Below, one piece after another: positions 8,335 to 18,100 of a stretch of DNA of 64,000 nt (positions are counted from its first letter, which is position 1; the number at the start of each line of letters is the position of its first letter). A program made the translations under genes and the position numbers. The stretch spans positions 1-64,000 of the IMG/VR virus record IMGVR_UViG_3300025087_000037. One strand, given 5' to 3'. The notes beneath the pieces are model-generated. The model made no database searches. It was not told the origin of the DNA and saw only the letters and a program-made list of their open reading frames with translations. The DNA comes from a virus.

Positions 8335-8982
8335 ATGGAAAAGACAAAGAAGATTTATGTAAATGAATTGATCGTTAGCGATAAATGGATTCTTAATAAT
8401 AATGAAATAAAAACTTTGGTCAATCCAAAAACTATTTTAAAAAGTGTTGAATTTGATAAAATTGAAAGACGATCTATTTTTTGTGAAGCGATGTTTTCTT
8501 CGGAAAATGCACAAACTCAATTTATTAGGGTCGGTGAAAATATTTTTCTAAATGGTGGGTATATCACAGCTAAAGTCGCAACAAAAAATCTAACAGAGTG
8601 GTTTATGGCAAGTCAAAATCATTTTAAAAAAAATAAGTTATTTGAATATGAATATTATAAATTCTTTGAATTAATTTCTTCTATTCCAGAAAATAAATCT
8701 TTATTTTATAGAACAAGTTATCCCGACTATTTATTCATTAAAGAAAATATGAATTCATCTTTTTTTCCGTTAACGCTTACATTTTTAGTAGAACTTTTTT
8801 CTATAAATGAAAAGATAAGAACTAATATAGAAATTAATAAATTTGAATTGGAACTTTTAACTCAAGACTCTCCTTTTAATTTTGATCAAAATAAAATATT
8901 TCTAAGAGATAAATTTTCTTCTTATGATCCCCGTATGTATAATTTCTTTTGGATGCTTCAAAAATTGGAAATTAATCAATGA
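8335..8982 (+). CDS. Hypothetical protein in the base-modification cassette
   Basis: The 215-residue product is rich in aromatic residues and lysine; I do not recognise the family. It has mixed alpha/beta character, no membrane segment and no cysteine clusters. It starts one base after the thymidylate-synthase-like stop and overlaps the next gene by 4 bases (ATGA), so it is translationally coupled to the queuosine-salvage-like protein. That coupling is the only clue to its role. Confidence 0.7.
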   Translation: MEKTKKIYVNELIVSDKWILNNNEIKTLVNPKTILKSVEFDKIERRSIFCEAMFSSENAQTQFIRVGENIFLNGGYITAKVATKNLTEWFMASQNHFKKNKLFEYEYYKFFELISSIPENKSLFYRTSYPDYLFIKENMNSSFFPLTLTFLVELFSINEKIRTNIEINKFELELLTQDSPFNFDQNKIFLRDKFSSYDPRMYNFFWMLQKLEINQ

Positions 8983-9830
8983 GAAGTTTTTCAACAATTC
9001 AAAATATAATCAATTTTTCAGAAAATTTCTTAAATTCTAAAAATGATTTTATTAGAATTAATGATGAAGAATATTTTAGTTTATTAGTCTCAAAGATAAA
9101 AAACTTTAATTCTAATTATAAAAAGATTGAGATAAATCCAAAAATCATTAAACAATTGATTTTAATGACATCCATTAATTTTTGTTATTGGTATGGAAAT
9201 TCATATCATAGAATTAATAATTCTTCTTCAAGTAAATTAGGAAATATTATTTATGAAGCCATAGAAAATTCTAATGGATTAAATCATAACGGTATTATAA
9301 GAGAAATAATTTCTAAAATGGTAATGGAAAGATTTCCTTTATTAGATGAGAGAATTAGAATTTTAAAAAGTATTTCTGATTGGGATATAAATTCTATAAT
9401 TAGAAATGTGACATCAACTAAAAGTTTGGAAGAAGTTTTTTCTATTTTTCTTTGTACCATTCCACATTTTGGAAATGATTTTTTTCTTAAAAAGGCATGT
9501 TTATTTTTTATCGAATTGAATAGAATTTTTGGATTATATGAAGATGAAATAAATATGTTGATAGTTCCGGCAGATTATCAAGTCCCAAAAATCCTCCATT
9601 ATTTTAATTGTTTTCAATATTCAGAATATTTAAGAAATAAGATAGATAGCGATCTTTTGATTTTACCAAATTCTAAAGAAGAAATTTCAATAAGAACAGC
9701 TACAGTTTTTTCTTGTGAACAATTGAAAAAATTAACTAATAAAAGTATCTCAGATATTGACGAATTTTTATGGGGAAATAGAGATCTTTGTAAAAATCCA
9801 TTTCATTTAACAATTACCACAGATTATTAA
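8979..9830 (+). CDS. Queuosine-salvage / DUF2419 (Qng1)-like glycosylase
   Basis: The 283-residue protein has the C-terminal features I associate with the queuosine nucleoside glycosylase family. These are HFGNDFFLKKACLF (163-176), the block ADYQVPKIL (198-206), YSEYL, EEISIRTATVFSCEQL (234-249) and IDEFLW (260-265). Known members hydrolyse queuosine nucleotides to free queuine and are built on a helix-hairpin-helix DNA-glycosylase fold. Located between a ThyA-like gene and a DpdA-like gene, it could release or salvage 7-deazaguanine bases or act on modified DNA. The assignment rests on recalled motifs, not a profile search. Confidence 0.68.
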   Translation: MRSFSTIQNIINFSENFLNSKNDFIRINDEEYFSLLVSKIKNFNSNYKKIEINPKIIKQLILMTSINFCYWYGNSYHRINNSSSSKLGNIIYEAIENSNGLNHNGIIREIISKMVMERFPLLDERIRILKSISDWDINSIIRNVTSTKSLEEVFSIFLCTIPHFGNDFFLKKACLFFIELNRIFGLYEDEINMLIVPADYQVPKILHYFNCFQYSEYLRNKIDSDLLILPNSKEEISIRTATVFSCEQLKKLTNKSISDIDEFLWGNRDLCKNPFHLTITTDY

Positions 9831-9877
9831 CATAAAGTTTTAAATGAGTCCATCGGTAACAAAACATAAAAAGGTGA

Positions 9878-11266
9878 ATGTCAATGAGTCAAAAGAAAAG
9901 TGGATTCATTTTAGCTGGAGGGGAAACTTTAAATTCCATTTGTGATAGATATTTAAAAAGTGAAGGCGAGGATTATATTACAAGAGAAGGAATTAATTCT
10001 ATGTTAAATAAATCTATCTCTGGAGTTTTACATTCTTTCGGTGAGGCTTTTGAAAAGAGAAGAAATATAAACACTCATATTAAATCTCATAGAAAAATTT
10101 TTCAGTCTATGATAGATACAAAAATTTTAGATGGAATTAATATATTTTGTGACTCTGGAGGATTTCAAGCTTCCATAGGAAGGCTCGAAAAAGAATCCAC
10201 TGATGATTTAATTCAGGCATATCATAAATTTTTAAGAGAAGAACATAATCTTATTGATAGGGCTTTTGTATTAGATTTGCCCCCAGGCCCAGGGTGCAAA
10301 ATATTTCATTCTTTTGAAGAGATATATGAAAAGAATTTAGAAACATATAAAATGGCTTCTGAATTCCCTGATGAAATTAGATCTAAAATGATTTATATTC
10401 ATCATTTTAGAACACCAAAATTATGGAATATATTTAATAGAATTCTTTTTGAAAATGATTTGTTTGAAAAGTTTTCACATTTTGCAACAGGGGGAATTGT
10501 CGCAAATACAAAAGGAGATAGTAATATACCTTGCATAATTTATGTTTTGCCTTTAATTCCCCTTTTAATACAATGTAAAAAAAGAAATATTAAAAAATTA
10601 GATTTTCATATTTTAGGAGGCGCTACATTTAGGGATTTATTTTTTTATGAGATATTAGAAAAACATATAAAAGAAGTTCATGATATTCAAGTGAATTTTA
10701 CGTTTGATTCTTCCAGTCTATTTAAAGGGTTGATGATAGGAAGATTTATTGTAATAATTGAAGAAGATGGAACTTTTAGAAAATTAGATTTGAGAAGTTC
10801 TTTATTAGATTTGAGATTTAAGGGAAAAGAAACTCATAGAACAACATATTTAAAACATTTAAATAAGATGGCTCAGAAATATAATTTTAAACCATTAAAT
10901 TTAACTGAGCCATATTCTAAAGAAACAGGAACTTTTTTTCCAATATTTTCAGTTTATACAATGTTATTTATGCTTGATCAGTTTTCTGAATGTCAAACGA
11001 TGTTTTCAAAATCCGCTACAAATTTTTATGAATTATATAAAATGGATAAGATTGAAGAGTTAAATTTTGAAACCAATGAAATTACAAAAAAAATAAACAA
11101 AGGAAATATTACAAGAAAACAAACTGCAAAAAACTTTGGGCTTATAAATTCATTAAAAATAATTACCGAACTAAATTATGATTATTGTGAATATATTGTT
11201 AACAAATGTTTATCGAAAGATGAGTTCATCAATTTATCCGATAGAAAGAAAATTCTAACGTTTTAA
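9878..11266 (+). CDS. dpdA: TGT-fold DNA/tRNA transglycosylase-like protein (DpdA-like)
   Basis: The 462-residue protein has tRNA-guanine-transglycosylase hallmarks: CDSGGFQ (91-97, general acid/base Asp92), a second acidic position in FVLDLPPGP (Asp133), FATGGIV (202-208) and HILGGATFRD further on. Phage DpdA enzymes exchange guanine in DNA for 7-deazaguanine bases, using precursors from the QueE pathway. With queE and the Qng1-like gene in the same operon, DNA modification is the best reading; tRNA modification cannot be excluded. ATG at 9878 follows AAGGTGA closely, and ATG at 9884 is an alternative. The C-terminal ~150 residues are lysine-rich and without a recognised domain. Confidence 0.78.
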   Translation: MSMSQKKSGFILAGGETLNSICDRYLKSEGEDYITREGINSMLNKSISGVLHSFGEAFEKRRNINTHIKSHRKIFQSMIDTKILDGINIFCDSGGFQASIGRLEKESTDDLIQAYHKFLREEHNLIDRAFVLDLPPGPGCKIFHSFEEIYEKNLETYKMASEFPDEIRSKMIYIHHFRTPKLWNIFNRILFENDLFEKFSHFATGGIVANTKGDSNIPCIIYVLPLIPLLIQCKKRNIKKLDFHILGGATFRDLFFYEILEKHIKEVHDIQVNFTFDSSSLFKGLMIGRFIVIIEEDGTFRKLDLRSSLLDLRFKGKETHRTTYLKHLNKMAQKYNFKPLNLTEPYSKETGTFFPIFSVYTMLFMLDQFSECQTMFSKSATNFYELYKMDKIEELNFETNEITKKINKGNITRKQTAKNFGLINSLKIITELNYDYCEYIVNKCLSKDEFINLSDRKKILTF

Positions 11267-11285
11267 TTTTTAATGGGAGGTTTAT

Positions 11286-12767
11286 GTGATTACAGAATCC
11301 TTTTTGGAATCTTGCTTTTCTATGATTCTTTCTGAATCTTCGAAAATCAAGAAGACAAAAGTTTTGTATCGAGATATATTAGAAATTATCACGTTTTATG
11401 AAAAAAGTAAAGAGATTAGTATTCCTATCAATATTCAACAAAAAACAGATCTTTTGAAAAAAATTACAGAATTACTTTCTTCAGATAAATCTTTAAATGA
11501 ATCTATAGATAGCATTTTATATAGCGAAAAGTATAAACAATTTTCTGAATATATTGATAATAAAAGAAAAGAAAAATTAAATAGTGGAGAATGGGATAGT
11601 ATTATTAATCAAATACGTTTAAGAAAAAAAATAAATGCGTTATTTAAAAATTTCGATTATTTAAATAATGTAATTGAAACTATAAAAGATGGAACATTTG
11701 ATAGTTTAGATGATGCAGTTTTAGATTATGAAAATATGGTTAGAATTTTATTTTCAAATATGATGGATAATAATAGATCGATTTCTTTAGAGGCCGCTTC
11801 TTCTTTAGATTTAAAGAAAGATGATTTTGACGATGTTCTTTCTATGATCATAAAAAAATATGAAAGAAAAAATGTAACCCCAACTGGATTTCCTTTATTT
11901 GACAGAGAGGTATTTAATGGTGGGTTTGAGCCATCGAGATTATATCTTTTTGCTGGCGGGTCAGGCTCAGGAAAATCGACACTTTTATTAAATTTAATTA
12001 CAAATAGTTCTACGAACAATTATTTAAAATTAGTTAATAAAGATGAAAAGCCAAGAGATATTCCAAACGTATATGTTTATATTACAATGGAAAATACAAT
12101 TGAAGAATCTTTACTTAGATTGTATATGCAACTTTTTAATAAGACAATTCTTGATTCTCTTGAAGATATAAAAAATCATATAGATATAAAGAAAGAAATT
12201 TTAAGATATTTAAATATTACAAATTCCACAATTATAATGAAATATTTTCCCCCAATGTCTATAAGTGCATCGGATATTATGGTCGTTTTAGATGATGCGA
12301 TAAATGAATATGGAAAGGACTCTATAAAAGGTCTTTATGTTGATTATTTAGACCTTTTAAAACTTGATGTAAAATATGATATTTATCGTTTAGAATTAGG
12401 ACATATAACTTTATCTTTAAAAACTATCGCTGTTCATTATAATATTCCCGTTATAACCGCTTCACAATTGGGAAGGGCTTCATACAGAATAAGTAAAGCG
12501 TCAGAATTGAATATCGACCAAATCGGAGAATCTATTAAAAAGGTTGAACATGCAGATTTCGTTTGTTTAATGGCTAGAAATCTTTTTAATCAAGATATTG
12601 TTCATGGAAAGGTTGGAAAGAATAGAGGCGGAAAATCAAATGTCGATATTCAGTTTAAGGTAGATTTTCAAATATATAAATTTATCAGCGCATCTAAAGA
12701 ATCTGTTATGAAGGATGGAAACATAAGTGAATCAGCAAAGTTCAATACAATCAAATCTGGTTTTTAA
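11286..12767 (+). CDS. DnaB-type replicative helicase
   Basis: The 493-residue protein has an N-terminal helical domain and a RecA-type ATPase core. Around residues 198-232 it reads TPTGFPLFDREVFNGG then the Walker A GGSGSGKST. A YITMENT segment follows, then a Walker B-like LYVDYLDLL near 350, VITASQLGR (DnaB motif 4 region) near 395 and a late KNRGG arginine-finger region. It should unwind DNA 5' to 3' ahead of the family B polymerase. The start is GTG at 11286 with GGGAGG 5 bases upstream. It ends directly at a palindrome that may be a terminator. Strong call. Confidence 0.87.
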   Translation: MITESFLESCFSMILSESSKIKKTKVLYRDILEIITFYEKSKEISIPINIQQKTDLLKKITELLSSDKSLNESIDSILYSEKYKQFSEYIDNKRKEKLNSGEWDSIINQIRLRKKINALFKNFDYLNNVIETIKDGTFDSLDDAVLDYENMVRILFSNMMDNNRSISLEAASSLDLKKDDFDDVLSMIIKKYERKNVTPTGFPLFDREVFNGGFEPSRLYLFAGGSGSGKSTLLLNLITNSSTNNYLKLVNKDEKPRDIPNVYVYITMENTIEESLLRLYMQLFNKTILDSLEDIKNHIDIKKEILRYLNITNSTIIMKYFPPMSISASDIMVVLDDAINEYGKDSIKGLYVDYLDLLKLDVKYDIYRLELGHITLSLKTIAVHYNIPVITASQLGRASYRISKASELNIDQIGESIKKVEHADFVCLMARNLFNQDIVHGKVGKNRGGKSNVDIQFKVDFQIYKFISASKESVMKDGNISESAKFNTIKSGF

Positions 12768-12786
12768 GATCTGATCTTAAGATTTT
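12764..12786 (+). terminator. Palindrome AAGATCTGATCTTAAGATTTT, copy 1
   Basis: TTAAGAT-CTG-ATCTTAA can form a 7-bp stem and is followed by GATTTT, immediately after the helicase stop. The same 21 bases recur at 20409-20429 before the capsid gene. It fits an AT-rich intrinsic terminator. A protein-binding site is the alternative, because both copies sit just before a gene group transcribed from its own leader. Confidence 0.5.
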
Positions 12787-12801
12787 GTGAAATATTTTTA
12801 T

Positions 12802-12815
12802 GAACAAAATCTAAA
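12802..12815 (+). promoter_or_regulatory. Candidate phage promoter, GAACAAA-N3-TAAA
   Basis: GAACAAA at 12802-12808 and TAAA at 12812-12815 lie 44 bases before the acidic protein start. The same spaced pair occurs at 44969, 45705 and 61671, each in front of a plus-strand gene group. Confidence 0.45.
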
Positions 12816-12858
12816 TTGATGGTGTTTTATTTTTAACAATATCTTTGGAGGTAGGGAA

Positions 12859-13653
12859 ATGTCTAAAAGAATGTCTTATCTTGAACTTTTAAGAGAGGCT
12901 GTAAATGGTGATATTGAAACTGTGACGAAGTTTGTTGATACGAAAGGCCCAATGGTTGAGCCTATCTTGTCTTATCGTGGTGAAGGGGAAATGTCCACTC
13001 ATAAGGATGCCGCTTCAATTCTTGAAAGATATTATTATAATGAAAATGAGGAGCCTTATATCCAGGTTGAGGATGAGCCAATTGATAATCCTATTTCAAC
13101 CGTCCCTGAAGAGAATCCCGAAGAGACAAAAAATGATATTGAGCAGGCTTTAACTGAGGCTGAGGAAGAGGGTGGAGAAGAGGAAAAAGAAGACAAAGAC
13201 GAAGATGAAAAAGAAGAAGATGAAGAGACTGATGAAAAAGAAGAGGACGAAGATAAGAAAGAAGTGACAACCGAAAGTATGGAAAGAACTATTATTGAGA
13301 GACTCATCTCTGAAATGGAGTCTGAGTCTGAAGAGGATGAAAAGGGTGAGGGAAGTGAAGGAGAAAAGGAAACTGAGACAGGAACAGAAGCAGCCGGTCT
13401 TGGAGATGGAAAAGAAGTTTTAGCAGAGGAAGATGATGAGGAAAATATGGATAAGGAAGATGAAGACGAGAATGATATAGAAGACGAAGATGAGGATGAA
13501 GACGAAGATGAAAGCAAAGTGGATGAGTTTGATGTTGATAATAAAATCTCTGAAGGATTTCCAATAGGTCCGATTTCTAACAGAGAAGAGAAAGATCTTC
13601 AAGAAACCTTTAAGATTTTTATGGATGAAATAAAGGTTTACAGAAAGAAATAA
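12859..13653 (+). CDS. Highly acidic low-complexity protein
   Basis: The 264-residue product has an ordinary N-terminus of about 70 residues, then a long Glu/Asp-dominated stretch from ~80 to ~225, ending in a more normal helical tail (SNREEKDLQETFKIFMDEIKVYRKK). Such acidic proteins in phages can be prohead core components or nucleic-acid mimics; nothing here decides between them. It has its own leader with a candidate promoter, a good GGAGG site, and a strong terminator after it, so it is a single-gene unit. The opposite-strand poly-Ser frames are shadows of this repeat. Confidence 0.75.
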   Translation: MSKRMSYLELLREAVNGDIETVTKFVDTKGPMVEPILSYRGEGEMSTHKDAASILERYYYNENEEPYIQVEDEPIDNPISTVPEENPEETKNDIEQALTEAEEEGGEEEKEDKDEDEKEEDEETDEKEEDEDKKEVTTESMERTIIERLISEMESESEEDEKGEGSEGEKETETGTEAAGLGDGKEVLAEEDDEENMDKEDEDENDIEDEDEDEDEDESKVDEFDVDNKISEGFPIGPISNREEKDLQETFKIFMDEIKVYRKK

Positions 13654-13690
13654 AAAGTCAAAGAAAAGCTTCAACGTAAGGAAAAATACT

Positions 13691-13740
13691 AAACCCCATT
13701 GACCTATGTTATAAAGATATAGGTCAATGGGGGTTTCTTT
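13691..13740 (+). terminator. Strong intrinsic terminator
   Basis: AAACCCCATTGACCTAT (13691-13707) pairs with ATAGGTCAATGGGGGTTT (13719-13736) across an 11-base loop with one bulged G, followed by CTTTTC. It closes the acidic-protein unit. Confidence 0.85.
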
Positions 13741-13761
13741 TCAATGAAAGAGAGAATTGAA

Positions 13762-14157
13762 ATGTCAGAGAAAAAGAAAATCTATTTAGCTGGACCGTAT
13801 TCTCATAAAGAAAAAGAAATTAGAAATAAAAGATTTGAAGATTTAAATAAAATTTCTGGAATTTTAATTTTAATGGGATATCATGTTTTTAGTCCAATAT
13901 CTCATTCTCATCCAATTGCTGAATCGGTTGAATTACCTACTGAGTTTGATTTTTGGTGTGAATATGATACGTGCTTTATTAATTGGTCTGATGGGATTTT
14001 TGTTTATTGTAATGATGGATGGAAAATAAGTAAAGGAGTTACAAAAGAGATCGAAATTGGAAAATCTTTAGATAAACCAATATATTATATTTATCCAGAG
14101 AATGTGGATTTCGAAAGAAAAAATCTTTTGGCATTTGTATCGCCACCTTTAAAATAA
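13762..14157 (+). CDS. DUF1937-type nucleoside deoxyribosyltransferase-like protein
   Basis: The 131-residue product begins KKKIYLAGPYSH and continues with VFSPISHSHPIAE, FWCEYD and GWKISKGVTKEIEIG. This is the pattern of the DUF1937 / nucleoside 2-deoxyribosyltransferase-like superfamily, which includes phage-encoded members of unclear substrate. A role in nucleotide metabolism is inferred from the fold. ATG at 13762 is preferred because the earlier ATG at 13744 lies in the terminator tail without a ribosome-binding site. Confidence 0.75.
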   Translation: MSEKKKIYLAGPYSHKEKEIRNKRFEDLNKISGILILMGYHVFSPISHSHPIAESVELPTEFDFWCEYDTCFINWSDGIFVYCNDGWKISKGVTKEIEIGKSLDKPIYYIYPENVDFERKNLLAFVSPPLK

Positions 14158-14168
14158 AAGAGGATACT

Positions 14169-14417
14169 ATGAAAGTTATAACCGTTACAAATCATTCAAT
14201 TTTAAAAGTTTCTGGAAAAGTCTTTAGAACTCCAGCAGTTTTCACAATCCACGAAAAAGAGTTGCCATCAGTTTTACTTCAATTAAAACAAAATTCATGT
14301 GAATATTTTATTAACGAAAAATCTCCAAGGGAAATTAAAAAAGAAAAATTCTCTAAGATTGAAATTACTGATAATAGTATAATTGAAGAGATTGAGGAAA
14401 CAAAGGAAGGAAAATAA
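14169..14417 (+). CDS. Small hypothetical protein
   Basis: An 82-residue product with beta-strand-like N-terminal half (KVITVTNHSILKVSGKVF) and a charged tail. It starts after GAGGATACT and sits 11 bases after the DUF1937 gene, leading into the head cassette. Family unknown; a minor virion or head-completion component is possible from position only. Confidence 0.6.
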   Translation: MKVITVTNHSILKVSGKVFRTPAVFTIHEKELPSVLLQLKQNSCEYFINEKSPREIKKEKFSKIEITDNSIIEEIEETKEGK

Positions 14418-14422
14418 ATATT

Positions 14423-14644
14423 ATGTATTATACAATTTCAATTTTTTGTAAAGATAAAAATGAACCAATCATTCTAAATATTGAAGAAGAATTAAAAGAT
14501 GAAGACTTAATCAAAATTCAAAACATGTTCACTCAAACAAATATCGTTAGGATAAAGTTAGAGAAAGAAGAAATTCTTATTCGACCCTCAACGATTTTGG
14601 CTATTCATATTAAGAATAATTTAGAAACAATAAGAGAGATATAA
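14423..14644 (+). CDS. Small hypothetical protein
   Basis: A 73-residue acidic product with alternating hydrophobic strands and no recognised motif. It follows the preceding gene by 5 bases and precedes the membrane protein by 2, so it is part of the same transcript. Nothing more can be said of its function. Confidence 0.55.
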   Translation: MYYTISIFCKDKNEPIILNIEEELKDEDLIKIQNMFTQTNIVRIKLEKEEILIRPSTILAIHIKNNLETIREI

Positions 14645-14646
14645 AA

Positions 14647-15102
14647 ATGGAATATCTATTTTTTTATTTAGGATTTATGTTATTTCTTGTTGTAATATCT
14701 TTTATTGGGATAAGGATTTTAGTTAATTTTTTACATGATAAAAACATCCATCAAAGAATTATGACGTTTGAAACATATATGGTCGTTTTAGAATATCATT
14801 TACAAAAGGCGTATAAAACTATACATAAAGATAATATATTAATTTATTCAATCTCAGCAGTTTATCACAGCGAAAAAGAAATAGATGAGTTAGCTAAAAA
14901 ATTTGTTAAATTATCATATGATTTAATTGGCCCTAATTTGATAAAAGAATTTATAATTCTTTATGGGGATGAATCAACATTTTTGAAAATTGTTTTAGAT
15001 TATTTTATAGAATCATATGAAAATGATGAAATAAGAAAGACTGCAATAAATAATTTAACTAAAGATGAAAATAAAAAAGAGACTAATATTGGGGAAATAT
15101 AA
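14647..15102 (+). CDS. Single-pass membrane protein upstream of portal
   Basis: The 151-residue product has one N-terminal transmembrane helix (about residues 3-28, FFYLGFMLFLVVISFIGIRI) followed by a soluble helical domain. It ends immediately before the portal ATG. Membrane attachment of an early head-assembly component is a possible role, as T4 prohead assembly starts at the inner membrane. That is inference from position. Confidence 0.6.
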   Translation: MEYLFFYLGFMLFLVVISFIGIRILVNFLHDKNIHQRIMTFETYMVVLEYHLQKAYKTIHKDNILIYSISAVYHSEKEIDELAKKFVKLSYDLIGPNLIKEFIILYGDESTFLKIVLDYFIESYENDEIRKTAINNLTKDENKKETNIGEI

Positions 15103-18100
15103 ATGGCTTCAATTAAAGATACGTTTGCAAAGTTAAAAACTTCTATCGTTGGAACAACCACCACAAATATTGATAATAAATTAGATCAGGCTTTAACTGA
15201 TATTAATTCATATAGAAATCAAAGTGGTAAAAATGGTTATATTGATTTAATGAAAACTTTGATTTCAAAGAATGTTGATTTTGTTCCCGACGTTGCTAAC
15301 ACCGGAACTGGGTTATTTGGGTCTGCTGGTTCTTCTCCAGCTAATTATGGACAAAGTGGCAGAATTTTAAGATATAAAGTTTATCAATCAATTGTTACAA
15401 ATATTAGTTATTGTTTTAGAGCATTGGATGTTTTAGTTGATAATATTTTATCTCCAGATGACATTACAAAAATTTCATTAGACGTAAAAGAAATTAAAAA
15501 TATAAATGATATAAATGTTCAAAGTTTGACAGAAAAAACTAAATTATTAATAAATGATATAAAGCTTGAAAAACATTTGCCTTTAATTATTAAAGAGACA
15601 TTAAAGTTTGGAGATTTCTTTGTCGAGATTAGCAATTCAAAAGATGTTTTATTTACAAAAACAATTTTAACTGAAGAGAGTATTTTAGGACAGGATGAAA
15701 ACAGAGGAAAACAAAGAATCAAATTACAAGAAAAACTTATTGATGAAAAAGATTCAAAGTTAAAAATTCCTGAAATTTTAATAGATTATAAGATATTAGA
15801 AAATGAAAGAAAAGAAGGAAAAAAAGAAGAGAAAAAATTAACTTCTAAAGATATTAAATTAGTTTTTCATGCCCCTCAAAGAGTGGTAAAATTACAGAGT
15901 GTCGCATATCCAATTTGTTTTGGATATTTAATATTTCCACAATCCTCATTTACTCCAATAGAGATGTTTCAAGACACCACAATAAATAATATTTGTAATC
16001 AAATTTTAAAAAATCTTGAATCAAATATTCCAGCGATGGGTGACTTTGATGCGCCGGATGATTTAAAAGATGTCATCCGTTTAATGATTCAAAATGCCGA
16101 TCCAACCAGAGCATTGAGTATTAGATATGTTCCGCCTAATAAAATTGCACATTTTTTGGTCCCATCTTATAAATATTATCCTTATGGAGAATCCATATAT
16201 GATAGCGCTCAATACACGGCGAAAGTTTTAATCGCTTTAGAAACGGCTTTAGCCATTCAAAGACTTTCAAGATCAACTGAGAAAAGAAAGATCACGGTTG
16301 ATATTGGATTGCCAAGAGATGCAAAAAAAGAGATTGAAAGTTTAAAAGAAGTTTTTAGAAAGAGAAAAATCAATTTAGATTCGTTTGGAACTATCGACAC
16401 TATAGCGTGTTTAGATTTGGATACTGAGATTATGTTGACAAATGGCAAATCAATGCCAATAGGAGACATTGTAAAATATTTTAATGAAGGAAAAGAATTT
16501 GAAATTTTAGCCTATGATAAAGAGTCTGGGACAATTGTTCCTGATAAAGTTGTAAGCGCTAAAATAACTGGAAGAAATGTTAAAACTATAAAGGTGATTT
16601 TAGATAATAATGAATTTGTAATTTGTACGCCTGAACATTTATTTATGATGAGAGATGGCTCATATAAGGAAGCAAAAGATCTTATTCTTGGTGATTCTTT
16701 AATGCCTTTATATACACGATCTTCAAATAGTACAACTTCTAAGGGGTTTACTTATGAAGAAATGTATCAACCTGGGTTAAATACTTGGAAATTAACCCAT
16801 CAAGTTTTTGGAAAATATTTAGGACTTTATGAAAATAAAGATGTTGTGCATCATATTAATAAAAATCCAAGAGATAATAGTTCTTGTAATCTTTTAGGAT
16901 GTACACATACAGAACATGCTGAGATTCACTCAAATGATAAAGAAAATGGTTATAACGGTGGAAATATTGGAAGGACTCAAATTAGAAAGAAAATAAATTG
17001 TGTTATTTGTGAAAAAGAATTTGAGAAAAATTATTGGGAAGAAAAACTAACTTGTTCCAATGAATGCTTTTTAATTTATAAGAAAAACTATAGCGTAAAG
17101 TCTTGGGAAACAAGAAAAGATCAAAATGAATATGTGCTTCATTCGGAAAAGTGTTTTATTTGTGGGAAAGAGTTTAAGATCACTAGATCTTTATATAATA
17201 AGATGATCGACGATGGTTTGAGATTAGTTTGTGAAAGTAAAAAATGCAAAGAAATTAATAAAGCGGTAAGAAAAGAAAGTTGTCCTATTTTTTATGTAGA
17301 ATGTGTTAATTGTAAAAGAAATTTTATATCTGAAGATAAAAATAGAAAGGCTTGCAATGTTTTTTGTTGGAATAAACATATTAAAGAAAATGGGTTTAAA
17401 CAAAATAGAGTTTCAGGAAAATGTCAAAACTGCGGAAAAAACGATATAGTATATTCTAAAGGTTTTTATAAAACATGTGATAATAAGAATTGTAAAAAAA
17501 TAACAAAATCTTTAAATACAACTTTATGTAAAAATGGAAATTGTACATTAATTGATTTTACAAAATGTTCTATATGTGGAAAAGATACTGTAATTTCCAA
17601 AAAGAAATCTGGATACACTTTTGGAACTTGTGGAATAAGATCTTGTAGCCATAAAGCAATGCATAGGGGAATTTATCGAAATAAAGATCTTCAGGTTTTA
17701 AGAGAAGGAGTGAAGATTGAAAAAAAGATTTTTTCAAATCATAAAGTTGAATCTATCGAGTATTTAAATGAAGGAAGAGATGTCGCAGACATTCAGACAT
17801 CTAAATATCATAATTTCGGACTTAAAGCTAGTATATTCGTACATAATTCGCAAATCTCCACATTCGAGGATATCTATATTCCTACCAAGGACGGTAAGGC
17901 TTTTTTCGATGTTGACACATTTACCGGTGGAAATGTTGATATTAGATCAAAAGTTGATGAGTTAAAATTCCTTAGAGATCAATTAGTTGCATCACTTTCG
18001 ATTCCACCAGCGTTTTTGGGGATAGAAGAAAACGCGATCGTTAAAGCCACGTTATCCGAAGAGAATATTCTTTTTGCTAGAACAATTATTGCAGACCAGA

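Noticed and set aside
13056-13674. Poly-serine and histidine-rich minus-strand frames
   Set aside because: They are the reverse reading of the Glu/Asp repeat of the acidic protein, with no independent signal.
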